Origin: Cytophagales bacterium
GTDB taxonomy: Bacteria; Bacteroidota; Bacteroidia; Cytophagales; Spirosomataceae
NCBI GenBank assembly: GCA_013298215.1
Contig: JAAFKE010000010.1
Span: 40,295 to 104,294 of the forward strand
Direction: 5' to 3'
DNA length: 64,000 nucleotides
Numbering within the stretch: the first letter of the stretch is position 1; every line of letters begins with the position of its first letter. The position numbers were made by a program, and so were the translations under genes. Of the stretch, positions 36,914-45,853 are shown one piece after another. The notes beneath the pieces are model-generated. The model saw only the letters and a list, made by a program, of their open reading frames with translations. It was not told the DNA's origin and made no database searches.

Positions 36914-37990
36914 ATGCTCCAACAATTAGAAGCAATCAGAGAACGGTTCAACGAGGTGGCCCAGCAAATTATGCAGCCCGAGGTGGTGTCTGACCAGACC
37001 AAATACCGTAAGATCAGCAAGGAATACAAAGATTTAGAGAAGATCGTCAATCAGTACGATATTTATAAGCGCCTGTTGAGCAACATCAACGAGGCCCGCG
37101 ACATTGTTGCCAACGAAAAAGACGAAGACCTCCGCGACATGGCCAAGGAGGAACTCAGTGAGATTCTGCCCCAGGAGGAGATCATGGAAAACGTCATCAA
37201 AGAAATGCTCATTCCGAAAGACCCCAACGACAGCCGGAACATTATTTTGGAGGTGCGCGGCGGCACGGGCGGCGACGAGGCGGCTATTTTTGCTGGCGAT
37301 TTATTTAGAATGTACCAGCGTTTTTGCGATAAAATGGGCTGGAAGTTAGAGATTTTAGATTTCACGGAGGGCTCAACGGGCGGCTTCAAAGAGATAGTGG
37401 CGCGGGTCGAGGGCGAAGACGTGTATGGCAAGATGAAGTTTGAGTCGGGTGCCCATCGGGTTCAGCGCGTACCCGTCACCGAGTCGCAGGGGCGCGTGCA
37501 CACGTCGGCCGCTACGGTGGTGGTCATGCCCGAGATCGAAGACGTGGGCGAGGTAGAAATAAACCCCGCCGACATTGAGGTTATCACGTCGCGGTCGGGT
37601 GGTGCGGGTGGCCAAAACGTAAACAAAGTAGAAACCAAAGTGCAATTGAGCCACAAACCCTCGGGCATCGTGGTGGTTTGTCAGGTAGAGCGCAGCCAGC
37701 ACGGCAACCGCGAGCGCGCCATGAATATTCTGCGAACGCGCCTCTACGAAATGGAGCTCAAAAAGCAGAACGATGCCATTTCGTCGCACCGCAAAACGCT
37801 GGTAGGCAGCGGCGACCGCTCCGACAAAGTACGCACCTACAACTACCCCCAAAGCCGCATTACCGACCACCGCATTGGCTACACCGTTTACAACCTGCCA
37901 ACCGTGATGGAGGGCGAAGTAGGCGATTTTATCGAGCAGCTCCGCATTGCCGAAAACGCCGAACGCCTCAAAGAGGGTATTTCAATGTAG
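36914..37990 (+). CDS. prfA: Peptide chain release factor 1
   Basis: This 358-residue factor ends translation at UAA and UAG codons. The stop-codon anticodon tripeptide is PVT in [20 protein letters not shown], which marks RF1 rather than RF2, and the catalytic GGQ motif is at residues 232-234 ([17 protein letters not shown]). Q234 is the expected PrmC methylation site. The length is normal. It is followed by the BASS transporter gene after 12 bp on the same strand, so the two may be co-transcribed. PrmC is encoded separately at 8 kb, unlike in E. coli, where prfA and prmC are adjacent. Confidence 0.97.
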   Translation: MLQQLEAIRERFNEVAQQIMQPEVVSDQTKYRKISKEYKDLEKIVNQYDIYKRLLSNINEARDIVANEKDEDLRDMAKEELSEILPQEEIMENVIKEMLIPKDPNDSRNIILEVRGGTGGDEAAIFAGDLFRMYQRFCDKMGWKLEILDFTEGSTGGFKEIVARVEGEDVYGKMKFESGAHRVQRVPVTESQGRVHTSAATVVVMPEIEDVGEVEINPADIEVITSRSGGAGGQNVNKVETKVQLSHKPSGIVVVCQVERSQHGNRERAMNILRTRLYEMELKKQNDAISSHRKTLVGSGDRSDKVRTYNYPQSRITDHRIGYTVYNLPTVMEGEVGDFIEQLRIAENAERLKEGISM

Positions 37991-38002
37991 CCGTTGGTTT
38001 TC

Positions 38003-38929
38003 ATGAATTCAATCGACCAAATACGGCTCAACTTTTCGGCAGAGAGCCTGCTGTTGCTCAATTTTTTGCTGGCTTTTATGCTTTTTGGCGTAGCCTTGGA
38101 GCTGCGGCTGTGGCATTTTAAATACGTTTGGCAAAACCCACGCGGCGTTTTGGTGGGTTGCTTGGCGCAGTTTGTTTGGTTGCCGTTTGCCACCTACCTG
38201 CTGGTGCGCTGGCTGCAGCCCACCCCCAGCATTGCGCTCGGCATGATGCTGATAGCGGCCTGCCCGGGCGGCAATGTTTCTAATTTTATTACTTCAATGG
38301 CCAAAGGAAACACCGCGCTCTCGGTGAGTTTGAGCGCAGTTACGGCCGTGTTTTCGATTGCACTCACGCCGCTCAACTTTGCTTTCTACGGAGACTTGTA
38401 CGAACCCACGCGCCAGTTGCTCAGAACCATTGCCATTGATCCCGTGGATATGCTCCGTGCCGTGGGCATCTTGTTGGCACTCCCGCTGGCCTTGGGCCTG
38501 TACGTGGCCGAGCGTTTTCCTGCCTTCACCGCCAAAATCTACCAACCCATCAGAAAGGCATCCATGGTGCTTTTTGGGCTGTTTGTGGTGGCGGCGTTTG
38601 CGGCCAATTTTCGCTTTTTTATTGACTACATCCACGTGGTGGTGTTTGTGGTTTTGGTGCAAAACACCTGTGGCTTTGCGGGCGGCTACGGCCTGGCGCG
38701 TTTGGCGGGCGTGCCCCCCTACGATGCCCGCGCGGTGGCCATCGAGAGCGGTATTCAAAACTCGGGTTTTGGATTGGTGCTCATCTTTACTTTTTTTGGT
38801 GGCCTGGGCGGTATGGCCATCACCGCCGCGTGGTGGGGCATTTGGCACCTGTTGGCGGGTGGCGGCCTGGCCTGGTATTGGTCTAAAACACCAAGCCAAC
38901 CAACAAGTACAGATTTAAAAATACAATAA
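38003..38929 (+). CDS. Bile acid:sodium symporter (BASS) family transporter
   Basis: This 308-residue inner-membrane protein belongs to the BASS/SBF family of sodium-coupled organic-acid transporters. Eight or more hydrophobic segments are visible, together with the family's sodium-binding region LIAACPGGNVSNFITSMAKGNTALSVSLSAVTAVFSI and the late block AVAIESGIQNSGFGLVLIFTFFGG. I chose the ATG at 38003 over a TTG three codons earlier. The 3' end overlaps the convergent Nramp gene by 47 bp. The substrate is not known. Confidence 0.9.
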   Translation: MNSIDQIRLNFSAESLLLLNFLLAFMLFGVALELRLWHFKYVWQNPRGVLVGCLAQFVWLPFATYLLVRWLQPTPSIALGMMLIAACPGGNVSNFITSMAKGNTALSVSLSAVTAVFSIALTPLNFAFYGDLYEPTRQLLRTIAIDPVDMLRAVGILLALPLALGLYVAERFPAFTAKIYQPIRKASMVLFGLFVVAAFAANFRFFIDYIHVVVFVVLVQNTCGFAGGYGLARLAGVPPYDARAVAIESGIQNSGFGLVLIFTFFGGLGGMAITAAWWGIWHLLAGGGLAWYWSKTPSQPTSTDLKIQ

Positions 38930-40190
38930 CTGCCGCAACCGCCCAACTCCCGTATTTTAGGTTATTGGTGTTGGCAAACTGACCCATTTTTTGCTTACTG
39001 CCCGTAAAAACCACCAGCGGCACAACCGCAAAACTTAGCTGCAACGACAAAATAACTTGGCTAAAAACCAACAGATCGCTCGTGCCACGCTCGCCGTATA
39101 AAATCGTAACTACCAACGCTGGACCGAGCGCAATGCCCCGCGTAATGAGCTGCCGAAGCCACGGTTTTAGTTTAATGTCCAAAAAACCCTCCATCACAAT
39201 TTGTCCCGCCAGCGTACCCGTCAGGGTGGCGTTTTGGCCAGCCGCCAGCAGTGCTATTGCAAAAAACGTACCCGCAAACTGCGCACCGAGCAGCGGGTCG
39301 AGCAGGCGGTGCGCGTCGGTGATGTCGGCAACGTCTTGGTTGCCCGAAAAATGAAAGGTAGCTGCCGCCAGAATCAGAATGGCCGCATTGACCAAAAAAG
39401 CCAAGCCCAACGACACCGTAGAGTCGATGGTGGCAAATCGAATGGCCGATTTTTTGCCCGCTGCGCTGCGTTCGTAGCCCCGGGTTTGTACAATATTGGA
39501 GTGCAAATATAGGTTGTGGGGCATAACCGTGGCCCCCAAAATACCGATGGCGATGTACAACATTTTGGGATTGGTAACAATTTCTTTTTGGGGGATGAGG
39601 CCGCCCAAAATAGCCGAAACTTCGGGGCGAGACGCAATGACCTCGTACAAAAAACAAAGTAGAATAACGCCAATGAGCCCCCCGACGATGGTTTCCAAAA
39701 CCCGAAACCCTTTGTTTTGAAAGTACAGTATCAGCAGCACGTCTAAGGTCGTGATGACCACACCAACCGAAAGCGGAATGCCAAACAATAAGTTTAGTGC
39801 AATTGCCGACCCCAGCACCTCGGCCAGGTCGCAGGCGGCAATGGCAATTTCGCACAGCACCCAAAGCACCATGGCCACGGGGCGGCTGTAGTATTGGCGG
39901 CAAGCCTGGGCCAAGTCTAAGCCCGTGGCAATGCCCAGTTTGAGGGCCAGATGCTGTAAGAGCATTGCGGAGAGATTTGAAATCAGAATGACCGACAAGA
40001 GCCGATACCCAAACTGAGCACCGCCCGCAATGTCGGTAGCCCAATTGCCCGGGTCCATGTAGCCCACTGCCACCATCAGCCCAGGGCCAATGTAGGGAGC
40101 GTACTGCCGCCAAAAACTACCCGTTTCGTGGACGCGCACCAGGGGCGGAGACGAGTCGGCGGAATGGTCTTTTTGGATAAGTTTCGGCAT
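38883..40190 (-). CDS. Nramp-family divalent metal transporter (MntH-like)
   Basis: This 435-residue protein is a proton-coupled importer of Mn(II) and Fe(II). The metal-binding motif DPGN in VGYMDPGNWATDIAGGAQFGY and the second motif MPHNLYLHS are both intact, and about eleven membrane segments are visible. It starts 24 bp after the beta-barrel gene at 40215-41000 on the same strand, so the two probably form an operon. The 3' end overlaps the BASS gene by 47 bp. No MntR-like or Fur-like site was recognised upstream. Confidence 0.95.
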   Translation of the reverse strand: MPKLIQKDHSADSSPPLVRVHETGSFWRQYAPYIGPGLMVAVGYMDPGNWATDIAGGAQFGYRLLSVILISNLSAMLLQHLALKLGIATGLDLAQACRQYYSRPVAMVLWVLCEIAIAACDLAEVLGSAIALNLLFGIPLSVGVVITTLDVLLILYFQNKGFRVLETIVGGLIGVILLCFLYEVIASRPEVSAILGGLIPQKEIVTNPKMLYIAIGILGATVMPHNLYLHSNIVQTRGYERSAAGKKSAIRFATIDSTVSLGLAFLVNAAILILAAATFHFSGNQDVADITDAHRLLDPLLGAQFAGTFFAIALLAAGQNATLTGTLAGQIVMEGFLDIKLKPWLRQLITRGIALGPALVVTILYGERGTSDLLVFSQVILSLQLSFAVVPLVVFTGSKQKMGQFANTNNLKYGSWAVAAVIVFLNLYLLVGLVF

Positions 40191-40214
40191 TATTAGACTG
40201 TGGAGCGTTTGCGG

Positions 40215-41000
40215 TTAATTTTGCAGCGCGCGGCGCGTACCGAAATAAAGCGTAATGTAGCCCGATATAAAGTAAGAGCGATTAATTTCGGATTCGGGAT
40301 TGATGGTGGCCATGATGGGCACCGTTTTGCCGAAACTCTCGGCCAACACGCCAATCTCCAAACCAGTCATGTTGTTTCGGAAGGCGCTCAACTCGAAATT
40401 AACGGCTGCCTTGGCGTTGATGCCCAACACAATTTTGGCACTTGAAAACCCCTGAAAAAAACCGCCAGCCCCCACAATTTCGGACCGTGAGTGTTTGAAC
40501 GGGTCGAACGGTGCGCTCTGGACGGTGCGCCCAGTGGCGTACTGAATGTAGTAAGGTTTTATAATGCCGATGGTGGGGCCGATGGCAAAAATACCGCTGA
40601 TTGATATGCCCTCGTCGGGAGACTTATTGAAAAAAATGATCTCGCGGCCGTACTGCGGCCTGATCGAAAACAAGTAGTTGGCCTTGCCGTAGGTGAAACG
40701 GTTGGTCGAAAAACTGGAGGTAGAGAGTTCTTTGGGGTGGGTGGTTTCTACAATTTCGAGGGCCAAATACCGCGCTTGGTGGCTACCCTTGAAGAGCCTG
40801 GGAAGGGTTTTGGTGTGCCTAAACACGAAGCCTCCCAGCAGGTCGGAGTTGGTGTTGGTGGTCACGCCGTAGGTCATGGTAGAAACTGGCCCGTTTTCTT
40901 CGATTTCAGCTGATTTCTTGGTTGGCTTTTTCGATTTTTGAGCCTCCGCCGACCCAATCCCCGCCAGCACCAACAAAACTATTGTAATATATTTGGCCAT
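40215..41000 (-). CDS. Probable outer-membrane beta-barrel protein
   Basis: This 261-residue protein has a signal peptide (MAKYITIVLLVLAGIGSAEA), a short Lys-rich linker (QKSKKPTKKSAEIEE) and alternating strands ending in an aromatic-rich region (YFISGYITLYFGTRRALQN). The conserved family is not recognised; I describe it as a small barrel on pattern alone. It precedes the Nramp gene by 24 bp on the same strand, which suggests a role linked to metal uptake or envelope metal stress. It is divergent from the OsmC gene. Confidence 0.65.
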   Translation of the reverse strand: MAKYITIVLLVLAGIGSAEAQKSKKPTKKSAEIEENGPVSTMTYGVTTNTNSDLLGGFVFRHTKTLPRLFKGSHQARYLALEIVETTHPKELSTSSFSTNRFTYGKANYLFSIRPQYGREIIFFNKSPDEGISISGIFAIGPTIGIIKPYYIQYATGRTVQSAPFDPFKHSRSEIVGAGGFFQGFSSAKIVLGINAKAAVNFELSAFRNNMTGLEIGVLAESFGKTVPIMATINPESEINRSYFISGYITLYFGTRRALQN

Positions 41001-41124
41001 CTTGATTGTTGCGTTTGATCCTTAAAATTAATACTCTACTCGGCAATACACAACTACAAACGAATAATTTCCTATTATTGTTGAAAACTAAGCACAAATC
41101 TAATCCCTAAAACTCCGCAACACC

Positions 41125-41556
41125 ATGCCAACTATTAAGACCGTTTACCAAGGCGACCTGCGCACCGAGGCCACCCATTTGCAATCTGGAAGGTCTATTT
41201 TGACCGATGCCCCCACCGACAACAACGGCAAAGGCGAGGCTTTTTCGCCGACCGATCTGGTGGCGGCAGCCCTCGGAAGCTGCATGATGACGATTATGGG
41301 CATGGTGGCACAACGCAGTGATATTGACCTGCAAAACTCCGAGATGCAGATTACCAAAGTGATGTCGGCGGAGGCGCCGCGCCGCATTGCCAGAATAGAA
41401 ATAAATTGTAGGATGCACACAAAAAACGCGTTGTCTGACGACGACAAAACCAAACTTATACGCGCCGCCCACACCTGCCCCGTGGCCCTGAGTTTGCACC
41501 CCGACATTGAGCAGGCGGTTGGGTTTGAATGGCTGGTAGGCGAGACGGCAAATTAG
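41125..41556 (+). CDS. OsmC-family peroxiredoxin-like protein
   Basis: This 143-residue protein belongs to the OsmC/Ohr superfamily, thiol peroxidases that detoxify organic hydroperoxides. The two active cysteines are visible: C53 in AALGSCMMTIM and C118 in HTCPVALSLHPD. Its shape is closer to the YhfA-like OsmC group than to Ohr. It is divergent from the beta-barrel gene and is followed by glyS after 129 bp. It has no signal peptide. Confidence 0.92.
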   Translation: MPTIKTVYQGDLRTEATHLQSGRSILTDAPTDNNGKGEAFSPTDLVAAALGSCMMTIMGMVAQRSDIDLQNSEMQITKVMSAEAPRRIARIEINCRMHTKNALSDDDKTKLIRAAHTCPVALSLHPDIEQAVGFEWLVGETAN

Positions 41557-41685
41557 GGCCGTTTTTTTGGGTCATTGTCAAGGTTTTAGGGTCATTTTGG
41601 TTAATTTTGCCGAATAACCAGCCAGCAGCATTCGCTTGCCAGGCGGGTTGCGTACACTAAATTAAACCTGACTTTTACATTGATA

Positions 41686-43173
41686 ATGAGCCAAAATCCT
41701 CCCGCCACATCGTTGCAAGACATTATTTCGCACGCCAAAGAATACGGATTCGTTTTTCCATCGTCGGATATTTACGACGGCCTGCAAGCCGTTTACGACT
41801 ACGGACAAAATGGCGTAGAACTCAAAAATAACCTCAAAAGTGTGTGGTGGAAAGCCATGACGCGCCTCAACGACAACGTGGTGGGCATTGATGCGTCTAT
41901 TTTTATGCACCCACTTACCTGGAAGGCTTCGGGCCACGTCGATGGTTTCAACGACCCGATGATCGACAACAAAGACTCTAAAAAACGCTACCGAGCCGAC
42001 CAACTTTTGGAGGGCAAAGCCGAGCAACTGGCCAACAACAACGAGCCCGAAAAAGCCCAAGCTCTCCTCGACGAAATGGGCCGCCTGTTGGGTGCCGAAG
42101 ACCTCAACGGCGTGCGCGAACTGATTGTGGCCGAAGGCATCGTTTGCCCCATTTCTAAAACCAGCAACTGGACCGACGTGCGCCAGTTTAACCTCATGTT
42201 TAGCACCCAAGTGGGGTCGGTGGCCGAAGACTCGAGCCTCATTTATTTGCGCCCCGAAACAGCTCAGGGTATTTTTGTGAACTTTTTGAACGTACAAAAA
42301 TCGGGGCGAATGAAAATCCCCTTCGGCATTGCCCAGATCGGTAAGGCGTTCAGAAACGAGATCGTGGCGCGGCAATTTACGTTCAGAATGAGGGAGTTTG
42401 AACAAATGGAGATGCAGTTTTTTGTGCGCCCAGGCACCGAAATGGCCTGGTACGAAAACTGGAAAGAAGCCCGCCTGGCGTTTCATAAAGCCGTGGGGCT
42501 GCCCGCCGAGAAGCTCAAATTTCACGTCCACGAAAAACTGGCCCACTACGCCAACGCGGCCGTGGACATTGAGTACCAGTTTCCGTTTGGTTTCCGCGAA
42601 ATGGAGGGAATCCACTCCCGAACCGATTTTGACCTCAAAAGCCACCAAGAGTTTTCCAAGAAAAAACAACAGTATTTCGACAACGACCTCGACGAAAACG
42701 GCAAGCCCTACGGCAATTATATTCCATACGTAGTTGAGACTTCGGTGGGCGCGGATCGGTTGTTTTTGGCGGTTCTTTGCAATGCCTTTACCCAAGAAAC
42801 AACGGGCGAAGGCGACCAACAAAAACAACGCACGTTCCTGAAACTACACCCCGCGCTTGCGCCTTTCAAAGCGGCAGTTTTGCCTTTGGTTAGAAAAGAC
42901 GGCCTGCCCGAAAAAGCGCAGGAAATTATGAAAGACCTCAAAAAAGATTTTAGGGTTTTTTACGAAGAACGCGACGCCATCGGGAAGCGATACACCCGCC
43001 AAGACCTCATCGGAACGCCCTTTTGCGTTGCCGTAGATTACCAAACGCTGGAAGACAACACAGTGACGATTCGCCACCGCGACTCGACAACCCAGGAGCG
43101 CGTACCGATTGCCGAACTCAGAACCAAAATTGGGTACGAGGTGTCGGAACAACGCATTTTGGAGTTACTCTAA
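41686..43173 (+). CDS. glyS: Glycyl-tRNA synthetase (dimeric class II)
   Basis: This 495-residue enzyme charges tRNA-Gly and is the alpha2, eukaryote/archaea-like type rather than the alpha/beta type of E. coli. The N-terminus (ISHAKEYGFVFPSSDIYDGLQAVYDYG) and the active-site block (YLRPETAQGIFVNFLNVQKSGRMKIPFGIAQIGKAFRNE) are typical. The C-terminal anticodon domain (LKLHPALAPFKAAVLPLVRKDGLPEKA) is complete. The ATG at 41686 was chosen over an upstream TTG. The isochorismatase-like gene starts 24 bp downstream on the same strand. Confidence 0.97.
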   Translation: MSQNPPATSLQDIISHAKEYGFVFPSSDIYDGLQAVYDYGQNGVELKNNLKSVWWKAMTRLNDNVVGIDASIFMHPLTWKASGHVDGFNDPMIDNKDSKKRYRADQLLEGKAEQLANNNEPEKAQALLDEMGRLLGAEDLNGVRELIVAEGIVCPISKTSNWTDVRQFNLMFSTQVGSVAEDSSLIYLRPETAQGIFVNFLNVQKSGRMKIPFGIAQIGKAFRNEIVARQFTFRMREFEQMEMQFFVRPGTEMAWYENWKEARLAFHKAVGLPAEKLKFHVHEKLAHYANAAVDIEYQFPFGFREMEGIHSRTDFDLKSHQEFSKKKQQYFDNDLDENGKPYGNYIPYVVETSVGADRLFLAVLCNAFTQETTGEGDQQKQRTFLKLHPALAPFKAAVLPLVRKDGLPEKAQEIMKDLKKDFRVFYEERDAIGKRYTRQDLIGTPFCVAVDYQTLEDNTVTIRHRDSTTQERVPIAELRTKIGYEVSEQRILELL

Positions 43174-43196
43174 ACACGCAAGCCCCCGCCACGACC

Positions 43197-43859
43197 ATGG
43201 AACTGTCAGACAAAACCGCCCGCCAGATTTATTTCGATGTAAAAAACAACCCCGCGCGCGCCAAATTTGGCTTCGGGCGCAAGGCCGCCATCGTGAACAT
43301 CGACATTCAGAACGCCTACACCAACCTGAAAGAGTTTCCTAAAACAGCCTACCAAACCGACCCCAACCAGATCAAGTACATCAACCAGCTTAATGAACTG
43401 GCGCGGGGCAAAAACCTGCCAGTGGTCTTTACGTATGTGGCCTACATGGACTCGGCCGAGGACGCGGGCGTTTGGGGCACGCGCACCAACACGCCCGACT
43501 CGCTGCAAAATATTAAGTTCGACTCGCGGCGGGCGGCTTTCGACGACCAACTGATGGTGGACCGAATCCGCGATGTGGTCTATTGCAAAAAAATGCCCTC
43601 GCCTTTTTTTGAAACTCCGCTCCAATCGCTGCTGGTTTGGCACCAAATAGACACGGTTATTTTGACGGGCGGCAGCACGTCGGGGTGCATCAGGGCGGCG
43701 GCAGTCGATGCCCTTTCGAGGGGATACCGCACCATTGTGCCCGAAGAATGCGTGGCCGACAAACACGAAAGCTACCATTTCGCCAACCTAACCGATATGC
43801 TCCTAAAATACGCCGACGTAGTATCAGTGCAGGAAGTAATGGACTATTTGAAAAAATAA
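43197..43859 (+). CDS. Isochorismatase-like cysteine hydrolase
   Basis: This 220-residue protein is in the cysteine-hydrolase/isochorismatase superfamily, whose members hydrolyse amides such as nicotinamide, N-carbamoylsarcosine or ureidoacrylate. The catalytic triad is present: D36 in VNIDIQNAY, K131 in YCKKMPSPFFET and C164 in GSTSGCIRAAAVDAL. The Ser/Phe spacing after the Lys and the Gly-Cys-Ile-Arg context are closest to the amidase subgroup. It starts 24 bp after glyS and is followed after 41 bp by a NodB-fold deacetylase gene. The exact substrate is unknown; carbamoyl or amide bonds are likely. Confidence 0.9.
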   Translation: MELSDKTARQIYFDVKNNPARAKFGFGRKAAIVNIDIQNAYTNLKEFPKTAYQTDPNQIKYINQLNELARGKNLPVVFTYVAYMDSAEDAGVWGTRTNTPDSLQNIKFDSRRAAFDDQLMVDRIRDVVYCKKMPSPFFETPLQSLLVWHQIDTVILTGGSTSGCIRAAAVDALSRGYRTIVPEECVADKHESYHFANLTDMLLKYADVVSVQEVMDYLKK

Positions 43860-43900
43860 ACCCAAAAAAACACTCCAACACAAAAACACCACAATAAAAA

Positions 43901-44797
43901 ATGTCCCTCCGCGACCCGCAACTGTACGACTACTGGCCCTACGAAAATCGCCCAAAAATTACTTGGAAAAATGGGGCCAAAGTGGCGTTTTGGGTGGCAC
44001 CAAATATTGAGTTTTATGAGCTAAACCCGCCCAAAAACCCCCAGCGAACACCCTGGCCAAAACCAAATCCAGACGTGCAGGGCTACTCCATGCGCGACTA
44101 CGGCAACCGCGTGGGGCATTTTAGGATGATGGAGGCCATGGACAAGCACAATGTGCGGGGGAGTATTTCGCTTTCGGTGGCTTTGTGCCAACACCACCCC
44201 GAAATTATTAAAGAATGTCTGGCGCGCAACTGGGAGTTTTTTTCGCACGGTATTTATAACACGCGCTACTGCTACGGCATGGACGAAGCCCAGGAACGCG
44301 CCATCATCGAAGACGCTATTCGCACCGTTCGAGAGGCCACTGGCCAGACCGTGGCTGGGTGGCTGGCGCCAGCCCTAACCCACACCGAGCGCACCTTTGA
44401 GCTCATTGCCGAGTACGGTATAAAATACACCTGCGACTTGTTTCAAGACGACCAGCCCCAGCCGATCAACGTGAAAAACGGGCGACTGATCTCGATGCCC
44501 TACTCGTTGGAGATAAACGATGTAATCTGCTACAACTCGTACCTACACACCCCCCGCCACTACGGCGATGTGATAAAACGGCAGTTCGACCAGCTTTATT
44601 TGGAGGGGCAAGACTCTGGCACGGTCATGTGTATTCCGCTGCACGCTTATTTGGTGGGGCATCCGCACCGCATGAAGGCATTTGAGGAGGCACTGGCCTA
44701 CATAACGTCCCACGACGATGTGTGGGTGACGACCGCCGCCGAAATTGCCGACTACTTTTACGAACACCACTACAACACCGTCAAGGCGTCAATTTAA
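43901..44797 (+). CDS. NodB-fold polysaccharide deacetylase family, PuuE allantoinase-like
   Basis: This 298-residue protein has the polysaccharide deacetylase (NodB) fold, and its sequence is closer to PuuE-type allantoinases and related cyclic-amidases than to chitin deacetylases. Visible landmarks are AFWVAPNIEFYE in place of the usual TFDDG, EFFSHGIYNTRY, VAGWLAPALTHTERT and CIPLHAYLVGHPHRM. There is no signal peptide, so it acts in the cytoplasm, which argues against a cell-wall polysaccharide substrate. It follows the isochorismatase-like gene by 41 bp. The two could open a cyclic ureide and then remove its carbamoyl group. It overlaps the epimerase gene tail-to-tail by 9 bp. Confidence 0.85.
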   Translation: MSLRDPQLYDYWPYENRPKITWKNGAKVAFWVAPNIEFYELNPPKNPQRTPWPKPNPDVQGYSMRDYGNRVGHFRMMEAMDKHNVRGSISLSVALCQHHPEIIKECLARNWEFFSHGIYNTRYCYGMDEAQERAIIEDAIRTVREATGQTVAGWLAPALTHTERTFELIAEYGIKYTCDLFQDDQPQPINVKNGRLISMPYSLEINDVICYNSYLHTPRHYGDVIKRQFDQLYLEGQDSGTVMCIPLHAYLVGHPHRMKAFEEALAYITSHDDVWVTTAAEIADYFYEHHYNTVKASI

Positions 44798-45733
44798 TGC
44801 CACCGTCAGAACGCCGCTCAGGGTTTCGCCTGGCTGCAACACCACCAAGCCGTCGCCCGAGTTGAAGGCGTTTACGTTGGCGGTGATGGGTTCTACGGCC
44901 ACGCTGGTGCGGGAAGGCGGCGTATAAACAACCAGAAAATTGAACTTGCCCGTGCCAGTTTCTTGCGCAATGCGCACGGTCAGGTCGTGGCGCGGGGCCG
45001 ACAGTTTGGTTTCGAGCGTGCCGCTGGCGGGTTTTAGAACAAAACAATTATCCAACACAACGTCGCGCAGATCGAATGCTCCCTGCCGATCAAACGCCGC
45101 CTGCCCAGTTGGAATCATGCTTTCGTCGAAAAGCACCACGGTGTCCGACGGGATTTCTATCTGCATGGCATCGGTGGGTGTGTTGTCTATTCTAAAATAC
45201 GGATGCCAGCCAAATGCCGCTGGCGCGGCCGAAGCGGCGGTGTTGGTGGCGGCGTGGGTCATTGAAAAACCAGCGGCCGAAAGTTGGTACCTGACCCGCA
45301 ACTCGAACGGAAACGGGTAGCCGTTGTAGTTGCCCGAATAAACGTAGGCCACCGTGAGCGTTGCCGCATCGTCAGTAACGTGTTCATTCTCAACAACAAA
45401 TACCTTTGGGTGCACAAAACCGTGCATGGCGTTTCCTCGGGCGGTTTCGTTGGCGGGCAACTGGTAGGTTTTTCCCTCAAATGTATAAACTCCACCTGGT
45501 ATTCGGCTCGGAAACGGGTACATCAGTGCCGACTCGTAGTGGTGGTTCTGCGCCATTTGGTGGTGGGTGGCGGGCGCATAAATAAGTTGGTGGCGTTGGT
45601 GGTTTTTGCGCAACACCAACTGCGTAACTACCCCACCGAAGGCGGGTAGCACGCACAGGTATTCGCCAGTTTCGAGGTTCGATAGCACGTATTCGGTGAG
45701 CGTTCCGAAGCGGCGGGTATGAATTTTGAACAT
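44789..45733 (-). CDS. Aldose 1-epimerase (mutarotase)
   Basis: This 314-residue protein belongs to the aldose 1-epimerase (GalM-like) family, which interconverts alpha and beta anomers of hexoses. The family His residues are in GNAMHGFVHPK and FGWHPYFRID, and the late catalytic Glu/Asp region is present near VAVEPITANVNAFNSGDGLVVLQPGE. There is no signal peptide, so it should be cytoplasmic. A 16-bp motif shared with the ECF sigma upstream region lies 7 bp before the start. It overlaps the deacetylase gene tail-to-tail by 9 bp. Confidence 0.9.
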   Translation of the reverse strand: MFKIHTRRFGTLTEYVLSNLETGEYLCVLPAFGGVVTQLVLRKNHQRHQLIYAPATHHQMAQNHHYESALMYPFPSRIPGGVYTFEGKTYQLPANETARGNAMHGFVHPKVFVVENEHVTDDAATLTVAYVYSGNYNGYPFPFELRVRYQLSAAGFSMTHAATNTAASAAPAAFGWHPYFRIDNTPTDAMQIEIPSDTVVLFDESMIPTGQAAFDRQGAFDLRDVVLDNCFVLKPASGTLETKLSAPRHDLTVRIAQETGTGKFNFLVVYTPPSRTSVAVEPITANVNAFNSGDGLVVLQPGETLSGVLTVALN

Positions 45734-45739
45734 GATCTA

Positions 45740-45765
45740 AGTAATAATATTGAATTTTGAATGAG
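45740..45765 (-). promoter_or_regulatory. Second copy of the shared upstream motif
   Basis: On the minus strand ATTCAATATTATTACT (45755-45740) ends 7 bp before the epimerase start. It is preceded by TCATTCAAAA, as at 12640-12666. The role is not known. Confidence 0.3.
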
Positions 45766-45766
45766 T

Positions 45767-45786
45767 GACGGGGCCGTCCGCGCGGT
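45767..45786 (-). repeat. Copy B of the 20-bp GC-rich extragenic repeat
   Basis: On the minus strand ACCGCGCGGACGGCCCCGTC differs from copy A (31201-31220) at one base. It lies between the TIGR02757 gene end and the epimerase start. The flanks share TATTCAA on one side and ACTCATTC plus ATTCAAAA on the other. Confidence 0.7.
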
Positions 45787-45853
45787 TATTGAATAAATGT
45801 CTAATAGTTAAATAGTTACGAACTGTTTTTTTTATTATTTACATTTACTACGG

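Noticed and set aside
41557..41685. Possible T-box or riboswitch before glyS
   Set aside because: No T-box or glycine-riboswitch core could be seen. The spacer holds only short GGGTCATT-type direct repeats.
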